A DNA stretch of 64,000 nucleotides from Leptotrichia sp. OH3620_COT-345 (GCF_003932895.1 NZ_RQYW01000009.1:48301-112300), one strand, 5' to 3'. Positions 9,649-19,469 are shown, numbered from the stretch's first letter. The notes: generated from the sequence alone by a model not told the origin. Program-made: numbers and translations.

Positions 9649-11315
9649 CGGATATAGAAATTGCTCAAAAGGCAAAATTAGAAAAAATAAACGTTATTGC
9701 GGGGAAAATAGGACTTACTGAAGAGGATTATGAACTTTATGGAAAGTATAAAGCAAAAGTAAGCCTTAGTGTATTGGAAAAAAATTCAGATAAAAAAGAC
9801 GGCAAGCTTATACTTGTAACAGCTATTACACCGACACCTCCGGGAGAAGGGAAATCAACAGTCACAGTAGGATTAACTCAGGCATTGAATAAGTTCGGTT
9901 ATAATTCCGTTGCAGCATTGAGAGAACCTTCCTTAGGTCCTGTATTCGGAATAAAAGGAGGAGCTACAGGAGGAGGAATGTCTCAAGTGGTACCTATGGA
10001 AGATATAAATCTTCATTTTACAGGAGACCTGCACGCTATTTCAACTGCTCATAACTTAATTTCAGCATGTATTGACAATCATCTTTCACACGGTAACAAG
10101 CTTGATATAGATGTAAATAATATTACATGGAAGCGTGTACTTGATATGAATGACAGAGCATTGAGAAATATTGTAATAGGTATGGGTGGAAAACTGAATG
10201 GAATTACACGGGAATCATCATTTCAAATAACTGTCGCTTCAGAAATAATGGCAATATTTTGCCTTGCTGAATCTATTACTGATTTGAAAAATAAGATAGG
10301 TGAAATTGTATTCGGTTATAATAGAAAAGGTGAAATGCTTAAAGTAAAACAATTGAAAATTGAAGGTGCGGCAACAGCATTGTTAAAGGAAGCTATAAAG
10401 CCCAATTTGGTACAAACATTGGAAAATACTCCTGTGTTTATTCACGGAGGTCCTTTTGCAAATATTGCTCACGGATGTAATTCGATCTTGGCAACGAAGA
10501 TGGCTCTAAAACTGTCAGACTATGTAGTAACTGAAGCAGGATTTGCCGCTGATTTGGGAGCGGAAAAATTTCTTGATATTAAAGCAAGAAAAGCCGGACT
10601 GAAGCCCGACACAATAGTACTTGTAGCAACTGTAAGAGCATTAAAACATCATGGAGGAGATACAGAGCTGAAAAGTGAAAACATAGAAATGTTAAAAAAA
10701 GGAATGTCAAATCTTGAAAAACATATTGAAAATATGCAAAAATATAATGTTTCTGTTGTAGTGGCAATAAATAAATTTATAACGGACACAGATAATGAAA
10801 TCAAAGAAATTGAAAAATTCTGTAATGAAAAAGGTGTAAAGGTGGCACTTTGTGAAATTTGGGAAAAAGGAGGAGTAGGAGGAGAAAAATTAGTTGAAAA
10901 AGTAATAGAAGCTATTAAAGAAAATGAAAAGTCCCCAAAAAAATTTGCTCCTTTGTATGATGAAAAATTACCTATTAAAGATAAAATTGAAATAATATGC
11001 CGTGAAATTTATGGAGCCGACAATGTGAAATTTATGCCTAAAGCATTGAATAATATAAAGAAATATGTGGAAAATGGATATGATAAATTACCCGTATGTA
11101 TATCAAAAACACAGAAATCATTGTCAGATAATCCAAATTTACTTGGAAGACCTATAGGTTTTGAAGTTATGGTAAATGAAGTAAGATTATCAGCAGGAGC
11201 GGGATTTTTAGTAGTTATGGCAGGAGAAATAATAGATATGCCGGGACTTCCGAAAAAACCCGCAGCAGAATTAATAGATATAAATGAAAATGGGGTAATT
11301 ACAGGATTATTTTAA
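9645..11315 (+). CDS. fhs: Formate-tetrahydrofolate ligase
   Basis: It makes 10-formyltetrahydrofolate from formate, THF and ATP, feeding one-carbon units to purine and fMet-tRNA synthesis. The length of 556 residues is exactly the family size. The ATP-binding loop [15 protein letters not shown] (about 62-76), the [16 protein letters not shown](A/T)GGG segment and the [11 protein letters not shown]-terminal segment are all present. The start fits family N-termini ([10 protein letters not shown]), but no good ribosome site lies right before it. Initiation may depend on the overlapping leader ORF. Confidence 0.96.
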   Translation: MTDIEIAQKAKLEKINVIAGKIGLTEEDYELYGKYKAKVSLSVLEKNSDKKDGKLILVTAITPTPPGEGKSTVTVGLTQALNKFGYNSVAALREPSLGPVFGIKGGATGGGMSQVVPMEDINLHFTGDLHAISTAHNLISACIDNHLSHGNKLDIDVNNITWKRVLDMNDRALRNIVIGMGGKLNGITRESSFQITVASEIMAIFCLAESITDLKNKIGEIVFGYNRKGEMLKVKQLKIEGAATALLKEAIKPNLVQTLENTPVFIHGGPFANIAHGCNSILATKMALKLSDYVVTEAGFAADLGAEKFLDIKARKAGLKPDTIVLVATVRALKHHGGDTELKSENIEMLKKGMSNLEKHIENMQKYNVSVVVAINKFITDTDNEIKEIEKFCNEKGVKVALCEIWEKGGVGGEKLVEKVIEAIKENEKSPKKFAPLYDEKLPIKDKIEIICREIYGADNVKFMPKALNNIKKYVENGYDKLPVCISKTQKSLSDNPNLLGRPIGFEVMVNEVRLSAGAGFLVVMAGEIIDMPGLPKKPAAELIDINENGVITGLF

Positions 11316-11431
11316 AAAGTAATAAATGAACGGTATTGAAAAATATCAAAAAATTGAGTGAGGGTAAGATTGTTAAAAAATATATAATCAGATGATTTTA
11401 TAAATTTTTTAGATGAAGAAAGGTTTAAATT

Positions 11432-12634
11432 ATGAAAAAATATGATTTTGAAACAGTAGTAAACAGAAAAAATGTAGGTTCGTATAAGTGGGATCAGATG
11501 TATGAAAGTTATCCGGAATTGGAAGATGGAATAGTACCTTTTTCGGTAGCTGATATGGAGCTGAAAATTGCTCCTGAAATAAGAGAAGGACTAAAAAAGT
11601 ACATAGATGAAATGATATTGGGATATACAGGTCCTTATACGGATTATTATGATGCTGTAATAAATTGGATGAAGAAAAAACATAATTTTGATGTGAAAAA
11701 GGAATGGATATCCTGTTCACCGGGAGTAGTTTCCGCAATATATGATTGTGTCAAGTCATATACTGAAGAGAATGACGGTGTCATAGTTTTTACACCTATG
11801 TATTATCCTTTTTATAATGCTATAAAAGTAAATAACAGAAAAATCATTGATTGCGGATTAATTGAAAATAAGGGTCATTACATGATAGATTTCACAAAAT
11901 TTGAAGAACTTGCAGCAGAAAAGGATAACAAATTGGTTATCTGGTGTAGCCCTCATAATCCCGTAGGTCGAGTATGGACCAAGAAAGAGTTGGAAAAAGT
12001 GGCGGAAATAGCTTTGAAACATAATTTAATTATAGTATCTGATGAAATTCATTTTGATATTATAATGGATGGCTATAAACATACTGTGTTTCAAACGCTT
12101 TCAGAAGAAGTAGCTGATATAACTGTAACATGTACTGCTCCTACAAAGACATTTAATCTAGCCGGAGTAGGTATTTCGAATATAATAATAAAAAATGAAA
12201 AACTGAGAAAAAAATTTAGAAAAAGTCAAGAAAAATCTTCTGTCCATATTTTTTCTCCTTTACCTTATAAAGCATGCGAGTTGGCATATAATGATTCAGA
12301 ACAATGGCTTTCGGAAATGTTGGAATTAATTAACAATAATCAGAAAACTGTAAATAAATTTTTTGAAGAGAAATTTGATGGATTAAGAGCTCCTTTAATA
12401 GAGGGAACATATTTACAATGGCTGGATTTTAGAAAATTGGGACTGGATAATGAAAAACTGAAAAAATTTATGAATGAAAAAGCGAAGTTATTTTTTAGTG
12501 AGGGATATACTTTCGGAGAAAATGGAAGCGGTTTTGAAAGGATAAATCTGGCAATTCCTGTTCATATTTTGGAAGAAGCACTGGAAAGATTGTACGAAGC
12601 AATAAAAAAAGAGTTTCCTGAATTTTGCAAATAA
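11432..12634 (+). CDS. PatB/MalY-type PLP-dependent cystathionine beta-lyase/aminotransferase
   Basis: A fold-type I PLP enzyme of 400 residues. Schiff-base Lys239 lies in TAPTKTFNLAG, and the cofactor-contact segments WCSPHNPVGRVW (171-182) and VSDEIHFDI (202-210) are those of the MalY/PatB subgroup, which cleave C-S bonds (cystathionine, cysteine) and may transaminate. In oral anaerobes such enzymes release hydrogen sulfide or homocysteine; that role is inference here. It is cytoplasmic and follows fhs by about 115 bp, with a good terminator after it. Confidence 0.9.
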   Translation: MKKYDFETVVNRKNVGSYKWDQMYESYPELEDGIVPFSVADMELKIAPEIREGLKKYIDEMILGYTGPYTDYYDAVINWMKKKHNFDVKKEWISCSPGVVSAIYDCVKSYTEENDGVIVFTPMYYPFYNAIKVNNRKIIDCGLIENKGHYMIDFTKFEELAAEKDNKLVIWCSPHNPVGRVWTKKELEKVAEIALKHNLIIVSDEIHFDIIMDGYKHTVFQTLSEEVADITVTCTAPTKTFNLAGVGISNIIIKNEKLRKKFRKSQEKSSVHIFSPLPYKACELAYNDSEQWLSEMLELINNNQKTVNKFFEEKFDGLRAPLIEGTYLQWLDFRKLGLDNEKLKKFMNEKAKLFFSEGYTFGENGSGFERINLAIPVHILEEALERLYEAIKKEFPEFCK

Positions 12635-12651
12635 ATAATAATATTATAAAA

Positions 12652-12690
12652 GCCTCGTGAATATTTATGAAAAGTTCAGGAGGTTTTTTT
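12652..12690 (+). terminator. Intrinsic terminator after the PatB-type lyase
   Basis: CCTCGTGAA (12653-12661) pairs with TTCAGGAGG (12675-12683) with one G-G mismatch, followed by seven T residues. Confidence 0.8.
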
Positions 12691-12715
12691 ATAATCTGAT
12701 TAATATTTTTAAAGT

Positions 12716-12744
12716 TTGACATTTTTAAAGGGAGCTGTTATTAT
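12716..12744 (+). promoter_or_regulatory. Predicted promoter of the VOC gene
   Basis: A perfect TTGACA (12716-12721), a 17-nt spacer and TATTAT (12739-12744). It overlaps the upstream part of the open frame, which shows that the TTG at 12716 is not the start codon. Confidence 0.75.
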
Positions 12745-12775
12745 AGTGTTAATTTTAAAAAATGGGGATATATTT

Positions 12776-13612
12776 ATGAATAGAAAAAATGAAAATGAAT
12801 ATGGTTTTAATTTTGAAACTGTAGTTTTAAGAGTAAAAAATATAAAAAAAATGAAAGATTTTTATTTGAAATTACTGAAAATGGATATTTTGAAAGAAAA
12901 CAGGGAAAAAGAGAAAGAAACTGTAGTATTAGGGGTAAATAAAAGGGAAATAATAAAACTTGTTTCATACGGAAATGAAAATATAAAAGAGAATAACGAA
13001 ATAAATGTATACCATGTGGCTTATTTATTGCCATCAAGGAAAGATTTAGGAAATTTTTTGAAAAACTGTATAAAGGAAAATATAAAAATTGACGGAACGG
13101 GAGATCATAGCGTAAGTGAAGCTATATACCTGACTGATCCTGAGGCTAACGGAATAGAAGTTTATGCTGACAGAGACAGTAATACATGGAAATGGGATAG
13201 AAACTATGTTATAATGGGAACAACAGCGGTTAATATAAAAGAATTACTAGAAATTTCCCAAGAAATATCGGAGTTTAAAATTCCTGAAAATACAAAAATA
13301 GGACATATTCATATGGAAACTTCAGATCTTGAAAAAGAAAAAAATTTTTATATGGAAAAATTTGGAATGGAGATAGTTTCCTGTATACCCGGAGCATATT
13401 TTGTATCCATAAATAAATATCATCATCATTTCGGTATAAACCGATGGAATAGTAAAAGGAAAATTATTAAAAAGGAAAATTCTACGGGAATTGAAGAAAT
13501 TTATATTAGTGTAAATAGGGAAATTTATGATAAAGTGTTTCTGGAATCTGGAAAATTTGAAATAAAAACGCCTAACGGAATAAAACTGATAATTCATCTC
13601 AATGAAAAATAA
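12776..13612 (+). CDS. Two-domain VOC (glyoxalase/extradiol dioxygenase fold) protein
   Basis: 278 residues with two vicinal-oxygen-chelate modules. The first (about 10-120) has VLRVKNIKKMKDFYLKLL, VYHVAYLLPSRKDL and an EAIYLTDPEANGIEVYADR segment. The second (from about 160) starts GHIHMETSDLEKEKNFYMEKFGM. The DPEANGIEVYxDR pattern is typical of the CatE/YfiE-like subgroup annotated as catechol 2,3-dioxygenase-like. Metal-binding His and Glu positions are plausible, but the substrate cannot be named. The ATG at 12776, with GGGG about 8 nt upstream, lies downstream of the promoter and is chosen as start. The next gene follows 30 bp later. Confidence 0.82.
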   Translation: MNRKNENEYGFNFETVVLRVKNIKKMKDFYLKLLKMDILKENREKEKETVVLGVNKREIIKLVSYGNENIKENNEINVYHVAYLLPSRKDLGNFLKNCIKENIKIDGTGDHSVSEAIYLTDPEANGIEVYADRDSNTWKWDRNYVIMGTTAVNIKELLEISQEISEFKIPENTKIGHIHMETSDLEKEKNFYMEKFGMEIVSCIPGAYFVSINKYHHHFGINRWNSKRKIIKKENSTGIEEIYISVNREIYDKVFLESGKFEIKTPNGIKLIIHLNEK

Positions 13613-13642
13613 TTGCAGATTATATAAAGAAGGAGGTTATTT

Positions 13643-14329
13643 ATGAAAAAAACGGGAGAAATACTTGAAGAATATTTAAAGAAAAAGATGACTCAGACTG
13701 ATTTAGCTAAAATAATAGAAGTGTCTCCTCAATATATTAATAATATAATAAAAAACCTAAAAAGTCCTTCTGAAAATTTTTTGGAAAAGTTTTATAAAAT
13801 ATTTGATGTAAATGAAAAAGATAAAATAAAAATAAGTGAGTATGAAGAATTTAGGAAACTTCCCAAAAAATTTCAGGAAGAAATTCTTTTATTAAAAAAA
13901 TCAGGAGAAAGAGAAAGTGAAGATGATGAAATAAATAATATGGAAAAAATTTCCATTTTAGGTAAATTTGATAGTGGAGGACTTTTCAGATATAGTGAAA
14001 ATAGCGAATATCTTTTTTTTCCTAAACATGATACGAATAATGAACTTTTCGGAATAAGGATACAATGTATACACTATATTCCCGATTTTTATATAAATGA
14101 TATTCTTATTTTTGAAAAAAATAATGACTATCGATTAAATGATTTACATGGAAAAATAGCACTTATAGAATATAAAGAAAAAATAGAAGTAAAAAAAATA
14201 GAATATATGGATGAAATCATCGTAGTAAAATCTTTAGGAAATAATGATAATATGATGCTACTGACAAAGGATAAACATTCATTGTTAAAAGTAAGAGGAA
14301 CATTGAAATCTTGTTTTAGAATATTTTAA
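13643..14329 (+). CDS. XRE-family regulator with S24-like C-terminal domain lacking the serine
   Basis: A helix-turn-helix (about 14-52: MTQTDLAKIIEVSPQYINNIIKN) is joined to a C-terminal domain resembling LexA/CI-type S24 peptidases (about 105-228). In that domain the usual GDSMxP nucleophile motif aligns with CIHYIP, so Ser is replaced by His. The lysine region (EVKKIEY) is kept. Autocleavage is therefore unlikely; the domain probably serves for dimerisation or ligand sensing. It lies 30 bp downstream of the VOC gene behind AAGGAGG, so the two are probably cotranscribed. It may regulate that gene (inference). Confidence 0.8.
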   Translation: MKKTGEILEEYLKKKMTQTDLAKIIEVSPQYINNIIKNLKSPSENFLEKFYKIFDVNEKDKIKISEYEEFRKLPKKFQEEILLLKKSGERESEDDEINNMEKISILGKFDSGGLFRYSENSEYLFFPKHDTNNELFGIRIQCIHYIPDFYINDILIFEKNNDYRLNDLHGKIALIEYKEKIEVKKIEYMDEIIVVKSLGNNDNMMLLTKDKHSLLKVRGTLKSCFRIF

Positions 14330-14667
14330 AAATTAATTCTTTAATCTTATATTTAATATTCCGAATATTATATGGAATAATTTTAAATCTAAGAGAAAAA
14401 ATAAAAAATACTGAAATTGATGTCGTGATATAGGAAAGGATGGAATTTTATATTCAAGTTTTTCTGCATCTCATAGTTTATTATTTATGACTGCTAATAT
14501 AGTTTGACTGAGGAATGAAACTTACTGTTTTGGAAAATTCAATAAAATATATTTGAAACAGTTAAATTTAAGACTGATAGAATTGATTTATACAAAATAT
14601 GGAGTGATAAAAGATTAGTTTTTAAATTTGCAGGATTTTTTAAATGTTTTTTAAGAAATATATAGAG

Positions 14668-14696
14668 TTGACAAATATATAAAAATATAGTAAAAT
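14668..14696 (+). promoter_or_regulatory. Predicted promoter of the infC operon
   Basis: TTGACA (14668-14673), a 17-nt spacer and TAAAAT (14691-14696). The preceding part of the gap (14330-14667) shows no gene. Confidence 0.75.
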
Positions 14697-14702
14697 ATCC
14701 CA

Positions 14703-14932
14703 GTAATTAAATTAGAAAGTAGAAACATTGTTTCTCACCTTTCCATCATGACATAATTATGTCATTAATATTAAAACTTTTATTTAGAAAAAAGTTCATT
14801 GATGAGTAAGGTATGTAGTTATTTTAAAATAATTTTGCATATTTAACTATATGCACATATTTTTACGTGACTATTGAACAAGGTTTCTTATATCTTGTTT
14901 TTTTATTGTATAAAAATTAGGAGGTGTTCTTT
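14703..14932 (+). promoter_or_regulatory. Structured infC-rpmI-rplT leader with attenuator
   Basis: About 230 nt of untranslated leader hold three hairpins: the palindrome ATGACATAATTATGTCAT (14748-14765), GCATAT/ATATGC (14837-14854), and AACAAG/CTTGTT (14877-14899) followed by eight T residues, a transcription terminator ahead of the first gene. In Firmicutes, L20 binds a comparable leader and promotes premature termination. By position and layout this is probably the same kind of feedback leader. Whether it contains an L20-binding mimic cannot be judged by eye. Confidence 0.6.
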
Positions 14933-15457
14933 ATAAAAGGAACTAATAAATCTGATGAACCGAGAATGAATGAAAGAATCAGAGCAAGAGAAATAAGAGT
15001 AATCGGAGAAGACGGAGAACAATTCGGAGTGCTGTCAGTTAATGAGGCAATGGTACTTGCAAATGAGAAAGGACTTGATTTAGTCGAAATATCTCCAAAT
15101 GCTGCACCGCCTGTATGTAAAATTATGGACTATGGAAAATTCAAGTATGAGAAAACAAAAAAAGATAAGGAAAACAAAAAGAAACAAAAAAATGTCATAA
15201 TCAAAGAAATACGAATTAAACCTCATATTGATGAGCATGACAAAGAAACAAAAATATCTCAGATTGAAAAATTCATAGCAAAGGAATATAAGGTGAAAGT
15301 GAGTTTAAGACTTACAGGTAGAGAAAAATTACATGCCGATTCTTCCATTAAAATTTTAGACGAGTTTGCAAATCATTTTGAAGAAACTGCAACTGTTGAA
15401 AAAAAGTACGGAAAAGAACAGGTACAGAAATTTATTATGTTATCACCTAAAAAGTAA
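14933..15457 (+). CDS. infC: Translation initiation factor IF-3, apparent ATA start
   Basis: IF-3 binds the 30S subunit, monitors start codon and initiator tRNA and prevents premature 50S joining. About 174 residues with the two-domain layout: an N-terminal domain (MNERIRAREIRVIGEDGEQFG...) and a C-terminal domain (IRIKPHIDEHDKETK). AGGAGG at 14919-14924 overlaps the GTG at 14924, which therefore cannot be the start. An 8-nt spacing points to ATA at 14933. IF-3 discriminates against AUU/AUA-type starts and autoregulates its own gene that way in E. coli. A start at ATG 14966 is possible but lacks a good ribosome site. Confidence 0.93.
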   Translation: MKGTNKSDEPRMNERIRAREIRVIGEDGEQFGVLSVNEAMVLANEKGLDLVEISPNAAPPVCKIMDYGKFKYEKTKKDKENKKKQKNVIIKEIRIKPHIDEHDKETKISQIEKFIAKEYKVKVSLRLTGREKLHADSSIKILDEFANHFEETATVEKKYGKEQVQKFIMLSPKK

Positions 15458-15474
15458 AATAAGGAGGAAAAAAA

Positions 15475-15681
15475 ATGCCAAAAATGAAAACACACAAAGG
15501 AACTAAAAAAAGGGTCAAAGTAACAGGAAGTGGAAAACTGGTTATTAAACATTCAGGAAAAAGTCATATTTTGACTAAAAAATCAAATAAAAGAAAGAAA
15601 AGATTAGGACAGGATGCGATAGTTCCAAAAGGTGCAGAAAGAAGAATTAAAAAGTTGTTAGCAGGACAAGAAGGAAGATAA
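15475..15681 (+). CDS. rpmI: 50S ribosomal protein bL35
   Basis: A 68-residue basic protein starting [13 protein letters not shown], with the family signature [14 protein letters not shown]. It is the second gene of the conserved infC-rpmI-rplT operon, preceded by AAGGAGG and 17 bp after infC. Confidence 0.97.
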   Translation: MPKMKTHKGTKKRVKVTGSGKLVIKHSGKSHILTKKSNKRKKRLGQDAIVPKGAERRIKKLLAGQEGR

Positions 15682-15713
15682 ACCGGGTATAAATAGTATA
15701 AGGAGGAAAGAAA

Positions 15714-16058
15714 ATGCCAAGAGTAAAAACAGGAATAGTAAGAAGAAAAAAACATAAAAAAGTATTAAAAGAAGCAAAAGGATATAGAGGATCCGTAAAA
15801 ACGAATTTTAAGAAAGCCAATGAAGCTGTAAAAAAAGCTATGGCTTATGCAACAGAGCATAGAAAACAGAAAAAGAGAAAAATGAGAGAATTGTGGATAA
15901 TAAGAATAAATGCTGCAGCAAGGTTAAATGGAGTTTCATATTCTAAATTTATGAATGGACTGAAAAAAGCGGGAATAGAACTTGATAGAAAAGTATTAGC
16001 TGACTTAGCTTTAAACAATCCGTCAGATTTTGCAAAATTGGTAGAAAAAGTGAAATAA
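15714..16058 (+). CDS. rplT: 50S ribosomal protein bL20
   Basis: 114 residues, strongly basic N-terminal extension ([23 protein letters not shown]) and globular C-terminal half ([26 protein letters not shown]). It binds 23S rRNA early in 50S assembly and in many bacteria represses this operon through the leader. Last gene of the operon. Confidence 0.97.
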   Translation: MPRVKTGIVRRKKHKKVLKEAKGYRGSVKTNFKKANEAVKKAMAYATEHRKQKKRKMRELWIIRINAAARLNGVSYSKFMNGLKKAGIELDRKVLADLALNNPSDFAKLVEKVK

Positions 16059-16065
16059 ATATATT

Positions 16066-16102
16066 TGAGGTAATATTTGCATTTAAAGTATTACCTTTTT
16101 TA
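16066..16102 (+). terminator. Intrinsic terminator of the infC operon
   Basis: AGGTAATA (16068-16075) pairs with TATTACCT (16089-16096), followed by a T tract. Confidence 0.88.
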
Positions 16103-16227
16103 TTTTATCTCATTGTCAAAGCGTAAGAATAAAAAAGTTTGATAAACATAGTTTATAAATATTTTTCTATCAAAATAAAATGTATTCAAAGTATTGAAAA
16201 TTAAGGTTTTCAAATGAATATTTTTTA

Positions 16228-16256
16228 TTGACATAAGCTACAAATCGTGATATTTT
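16228..16256 (+). promoter_or_regulatory. Predicted promoter of the ferredoxin gene
   Basis: TTGACA (16228-16233), a 17-nt spacer and TATTTT (16251-16256). Confidence 0.65.
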
Positions 16257-16319
16257 AATATTAAGAAAAGGAAGAGAAAATCAAAAATAATAATAAAGTA
16301 AATCTAAGGAGGAATTATT

Positions 16320-16496
16320 ATGGCATTCGTGATAGAAAAAGAAACTTGTATAGCTTGTGGAGCATGTGAAGGTGTGTGTCCTGTGGAAGCTATTTCGGAA
16401 GCAGACGGTAAATATGAAATAGATGCAACTACATGTATTGATTGTGGGGCATGTGAAGGTGTATGTCCAGTAGAAGCTATATCTCAGGCTAGTTAA
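16320..16496 (+). CDS. 2[4Fe-4S] clostridial-type ferredoxin
   Basis: A 58-residue electron carrier. Two copies of CxxCGACEGVCPVEAI (cysteines at 10, 13, 16, 20 and 39, 42, 45, 49) each supply ligands so that two 4Fe-4S cubanes form. The near-identity of the two halves shows the ancestral duplication clearly. AAGGAGG lies just upstream of the ATG. It has its own promoter and terminator. It probably serves pyruvate:ferredoxin oxidoreductase or similar low-potential enzymes (inference). Confidence 0.95.
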   Translation: MAFVIEKETCIACGACEGVCPVEAISEADGKYEIDATTCIDCGACEGVCPVEAISQAS

Positions 16497-16570
16497 GAAG
16501 GATATTTAATTAATTCAGTATTTTGATTTTTTGGAGAGAAAATCGTGTATATCGAATATATAGAGAAGTT

Positions 16571-16605
16571 AAAAATGAGAGAAATTAATCTCTCATTTTT
16601 TATAT
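16571..16605 (+). terminator. Intrinsic terminator of the ferredoxin gene
   Basis: AAAAATGAGAG (16571-16581) pairs perfectly with CTCTCATTTTT (16590-16600), followed by a T-rich run. From here to the end of hom (16606-16888) there is AT-rich DNA with no gene and no clear terminator for the leftward hom transcript. Confidence 0.9.
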
Positions 16606-16888
16606 ATTCCGACTTGATTGTACAATAAATATATAAAGTAGTTATTACTGTTATATGATATTTTAAGTTGATTTAAAAAAATTTACTTAAAAATTAACGT
16701 AATATATTTTACAAAATAGTTGAATTTGTAAGAATATTTTGTAATTTTTTTCTAAAGGCAGAAAAAATTTATATGTTTTGTTATTTTATAAAATTAATAA
16801 AAACAGTATTTCATAATTTTAAAAATATGTATTATTTACATTTGGAAAATTACTAAAATTTTTACTTTTTAATGAGCTTAATAATAAT

Positions 16889-18088
16889 TTATTTCATCAT
16901 TTTCAGTATAAGCTTTTCTTGAGAATTTTTAATATATTCATTTATATCATTTCTTGAAATATCATTAGCAAGTATAATATAGTAATTGTCAATTTCATTA
17001 TATATTTTAAATGGAGATTTTTCTATATCAAAATCAGATGAAACCCTTATATAGTAAGAACCTTTTATAGTATTAATATCTACCGCATTAAAAACTTTTG
17101 TAGAATTAAAGAAATAATCGGATTTTATATGAGTTCCGGTAGTTATTTTTACAATATCTGCAACTACTGCTGAAGCTGTAGGGTCCATTCCCGCTCCTTT
17201 ACCGTAAAATAATGTTTCTCCTGTATACGAGCCTATTGTTTCTATAGCATTATATACATCATCAACTTTTGACAGAATTTCTAAATTCGGTACAAGAGTG
17301 GGCTCAACGGAAATCTGAACGGAACTTTCAGATAACAGTTTGGAATGGGCTATTAATTTAATCGTACAGTTGAGCTGATTTGCAGCAAAAATATCTATTG
17401 TATTTATTTCTCTAATTCCTGAAAGCTGCATATCTTTAAATTTTATTGAGCCTCCGTATGCGAGGGAAGCAAGTATGTTAATTTTATGTCCCGCATCTAT
17501 TCCGTCAATATCATAACTCGGATCAGTTTCGGCGTATCCCTTGGCGGAAGCATTAGAAAGAGCTTCATTAAATGATAATTTGTCTATTTTCATTTTAGTA
17601 AGTATATAATTTGAAGTACCATTCATTATACCTCTTATTTCAGTGATTGTATTTGCTACAAGACTTTCCATTAATGGAGTTATAATAGGTATTCCTCCTC
17701 CCACGGCAGCTTCAAAAAGAAAAGAAACCTGATTTTCTTTTGCAATTCGGAATAATTCCACTCCATGTTTTGCAACAAGTGCTTTATTTGCGGTAACTAC
17801 ATTTTTTTTTGCTCTGAAAGCTTCTATAATAATATTTTTTGCAATAGTTTCTCCTCCGATAAGTTCCACTACAACATCAATTTCAGGGTCATTGATAATT
17901 ACTTTATAATCATCTATGAGAACTGATCTGTCAAAATCAAATGAAAATTCCCTGTTAATATTGAGATCACAGGCATATTTCACTTCAATATCTGCAGTTG
18001 ACTTTTCAAAAATATTACTTCTTTCTGTTGAAAGAACTTTCAACACTCCTTCACCTACAGTTCCTAATCCAATAATTCCTATTTTCAT
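16889..18088 (-). CDS. hom: Homoserine dehydrogenase
   Basis: It reduces aspartate semialdehyde to homoserine, the entry to threonine and methionine. 399 residues: N-terminal Rossmann motif GLGTVGEGVL (residues 6-15), the VELIGG segment, catalytic-domain segments (GTSNYILTKM, DPSYDIDGIDAGHK) and a short C-terminal part that is smaller than a typical ACT domain, so threonine feedback may be weak or absent. It follows lysC on the same strand by 38 bp and is surely cotranscribed. No homoserine kinase or threonine synthase is in view. Confidence 0.94.
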   Translation of the reverse strand: MKIGIIGLGTVGEGVLKVLSTERSNIFEKSTADIEVKYACDLNINREFSFDFDRSVLIDDYKVIINDPEIDVVVELIGGETIAKNIIIEAFRAKKNVVTANKALVAKHGVELFRIAKENQVSFLFEAAVGGGIPIITPLMESLVANTITEIRGIMNGTSNYILTKMKIDKLSFNEALSNASAKGYAETDPSYDIDGIDAGHKINILASLAYGGSIKFKDMQLSGIREINTIDIFAANQLNCTIKLIAHSKLLSESSVQISVEPTLVPNLEILSKVDDVYNAIETIGSYTGETLFYGKGAGMDPTASAVVADIVKITTGTHIKSDYFFNSTKVFNAVDINTIKGSYYIRVSSDFDIEKSPFKIYNEIDNYYIILANDISRNDINEYIKNSQEKLILKMMK

Positions 18089-18126
18089 ACTAAATTCTCC
18101 TAATCAATAATTTGTTTTATATGGAT

Positions 18127-19350
18127 TTATGTTTCTATAAATTTTGCGTGTAAGGCTTTTACAGCTTTTTCAAGGTCGGCTTCTTTTATTATACAAGAGA
18201 CATTAATTTCTGAACATGAAATCATATCTATATTAATACTGTTTTCAGCAAGGGTATCAAAAATTTCAGCTGTAGTTTCATAATGGGTTTTTAAACCTAT
18301 GCCGATAACAGATACTTTAGCTACTTTATCTTCAAAGGAAACTCCTTCAGCTCCGATTTCTTTTTTGAGATTTTCTGAAATCTCAACAGCTTCTTTTAAA
18401 TCTTCTGTTTTTACAGTATATGAAATATTGTTTAATTCTTTATTTATGCTGGAACTTTGTAATATAATATCGGTATTTATTTTTGATTTTGCCAGTGTTG
18501 AAAAGACTTTGGCAGCTATGCCCGGTTTGTCAGGTACTCCTGATAATGTTATTTTTCCTTCATTTTTAGACGAAGTGACCCCCACAATTTTTGCTTTTTC
18601 CATTAAATTTTCTCCTTCTTTTTCTTCTTTTACGATTGTTCCTGTAGAATTATCAAATGACGAACGCAAATGTATACTTATATCATATTTTGCAGCAATC
18701 TGTACGGATCTTGGATGAAGAACTTTTGCTCCTGAAACTGCAAGTTCAAGCATTTCTTGATAAGAAACGGTTTCTAATTTTTTTGGATTTTTAACTACTC
18801 TCGGATCGGCTGTGTAGACTCCATCGACATCTGTATAAATTTCCACTTCATCCGCATTCAGAGCAGCCCCAAGTGCAACAGCCGTGGTATCGGAACCACC
18901 TCTTCCCAAAGTGGTAATATCATTATTTTCGGTAATTCCCTGAAATCCTGCAAATACTACTACATTCCCCTCGGAAATCTTTTCTTCAATAATTTTAGTA
19001 TCAATGTCCAGTATTTCAGCTTTAGTATAATCTCCTGTTGTCTTGAATTTCACTTGAAAAGCATTCAATGAAACAGCCTTTTCTCCCATAGAATGAATAG
19101 CGATAGCCAGTGAAGCTATTGAAATTTGTTCTCCTGAAGTAAGGAGCATATCAAGTTCTCTCTTATTTGGGGAAGAAGAAATTTCATATGCTCTTTTTAT
19201 AAGTGAATCCGTCGTTCCGGCAGGTGCAGATACTACAACTATTACATTGTGTCCTTCTTTTCTGTATTTTACAATTCTTTTGGCAACTTTTTTAACACAT
19301 TCAGCATCTGCAACTGAAGTTCCGCCGTACTTTTGAATGATTAAAGCCAT
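18127..19350 (-). CDS. lysC: Aspartokinase (homoserine-branch copy)
   Basis: It phosphorylates aspartate, the first step to lysine, threonine and methionine. 407 residues with KYGGTSV at the N-terminus, the kinase segment TLGRGGSDTTAVAL and two ACT regulatory modules (about 260-407). This copy pairs with hom and lies on the opposite strand from the riboswitch-controlled lysine operon, so it probably supplies homoserine. No ribosome site lies at normal distance from the ATG. The nearest strong one (AAAAGGAGAG) is about 45 nt upstream, with an ACTTAT/ATAAGT hairpin between. Confidence 0.95.
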   Translation of the reverse strand: MALIIQKYGGTSVADAECVKKVAKRIVKYRKEGHNVIVVVSAPAGTTDSLIKRAYEISSSPNKRELDMLLTSGEQISIASLAIAIHSMGEKAVSLNAFQVKFKTTGDYTKAEILDIDTKIIEEKISEGNVVVFAGFQGITENNDITTLGRGGSDTTAVALGAALNADEVEIYTDVDGVYTADPRVVKNPKKLETVSYQEMLELAVSGAKVLHPRSVQIAAKYDISIHLRSSFDNSTGTIVKEEKEGENLMEKAKIVGVTSSKNEGKITLSGVPDKPGIAAKVFSTLAKSKINTDIILQSSSINKELNNISYTVKTEDLKEAVEISENLKKEIGAEGVSFEDKVAKVSVIGIGLKTHYETTAEIFDTLAENSINIDMISCSEINVSCIIKEADLEKAVKALHAKFIET

Positions 19351-19469
19351 CTTTTGTAATATATAACACTTATAGTAAATAAGTTATTATCTCTCTCCTT
19401 TTTTAAAATTTAGGTTATTAAGGACCTATGACCTTTAAGCTAATAAAGTTTTTTACTTTATTCTACATT

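Noticed and set aside
12716..12775. TTG start extending the VOC protein by 20 residues
   Set aside because: The region is a near-consensus promoter (TTGACA-N17-TATTAT), and a proper ribosome site precedes the ATG at 12776.
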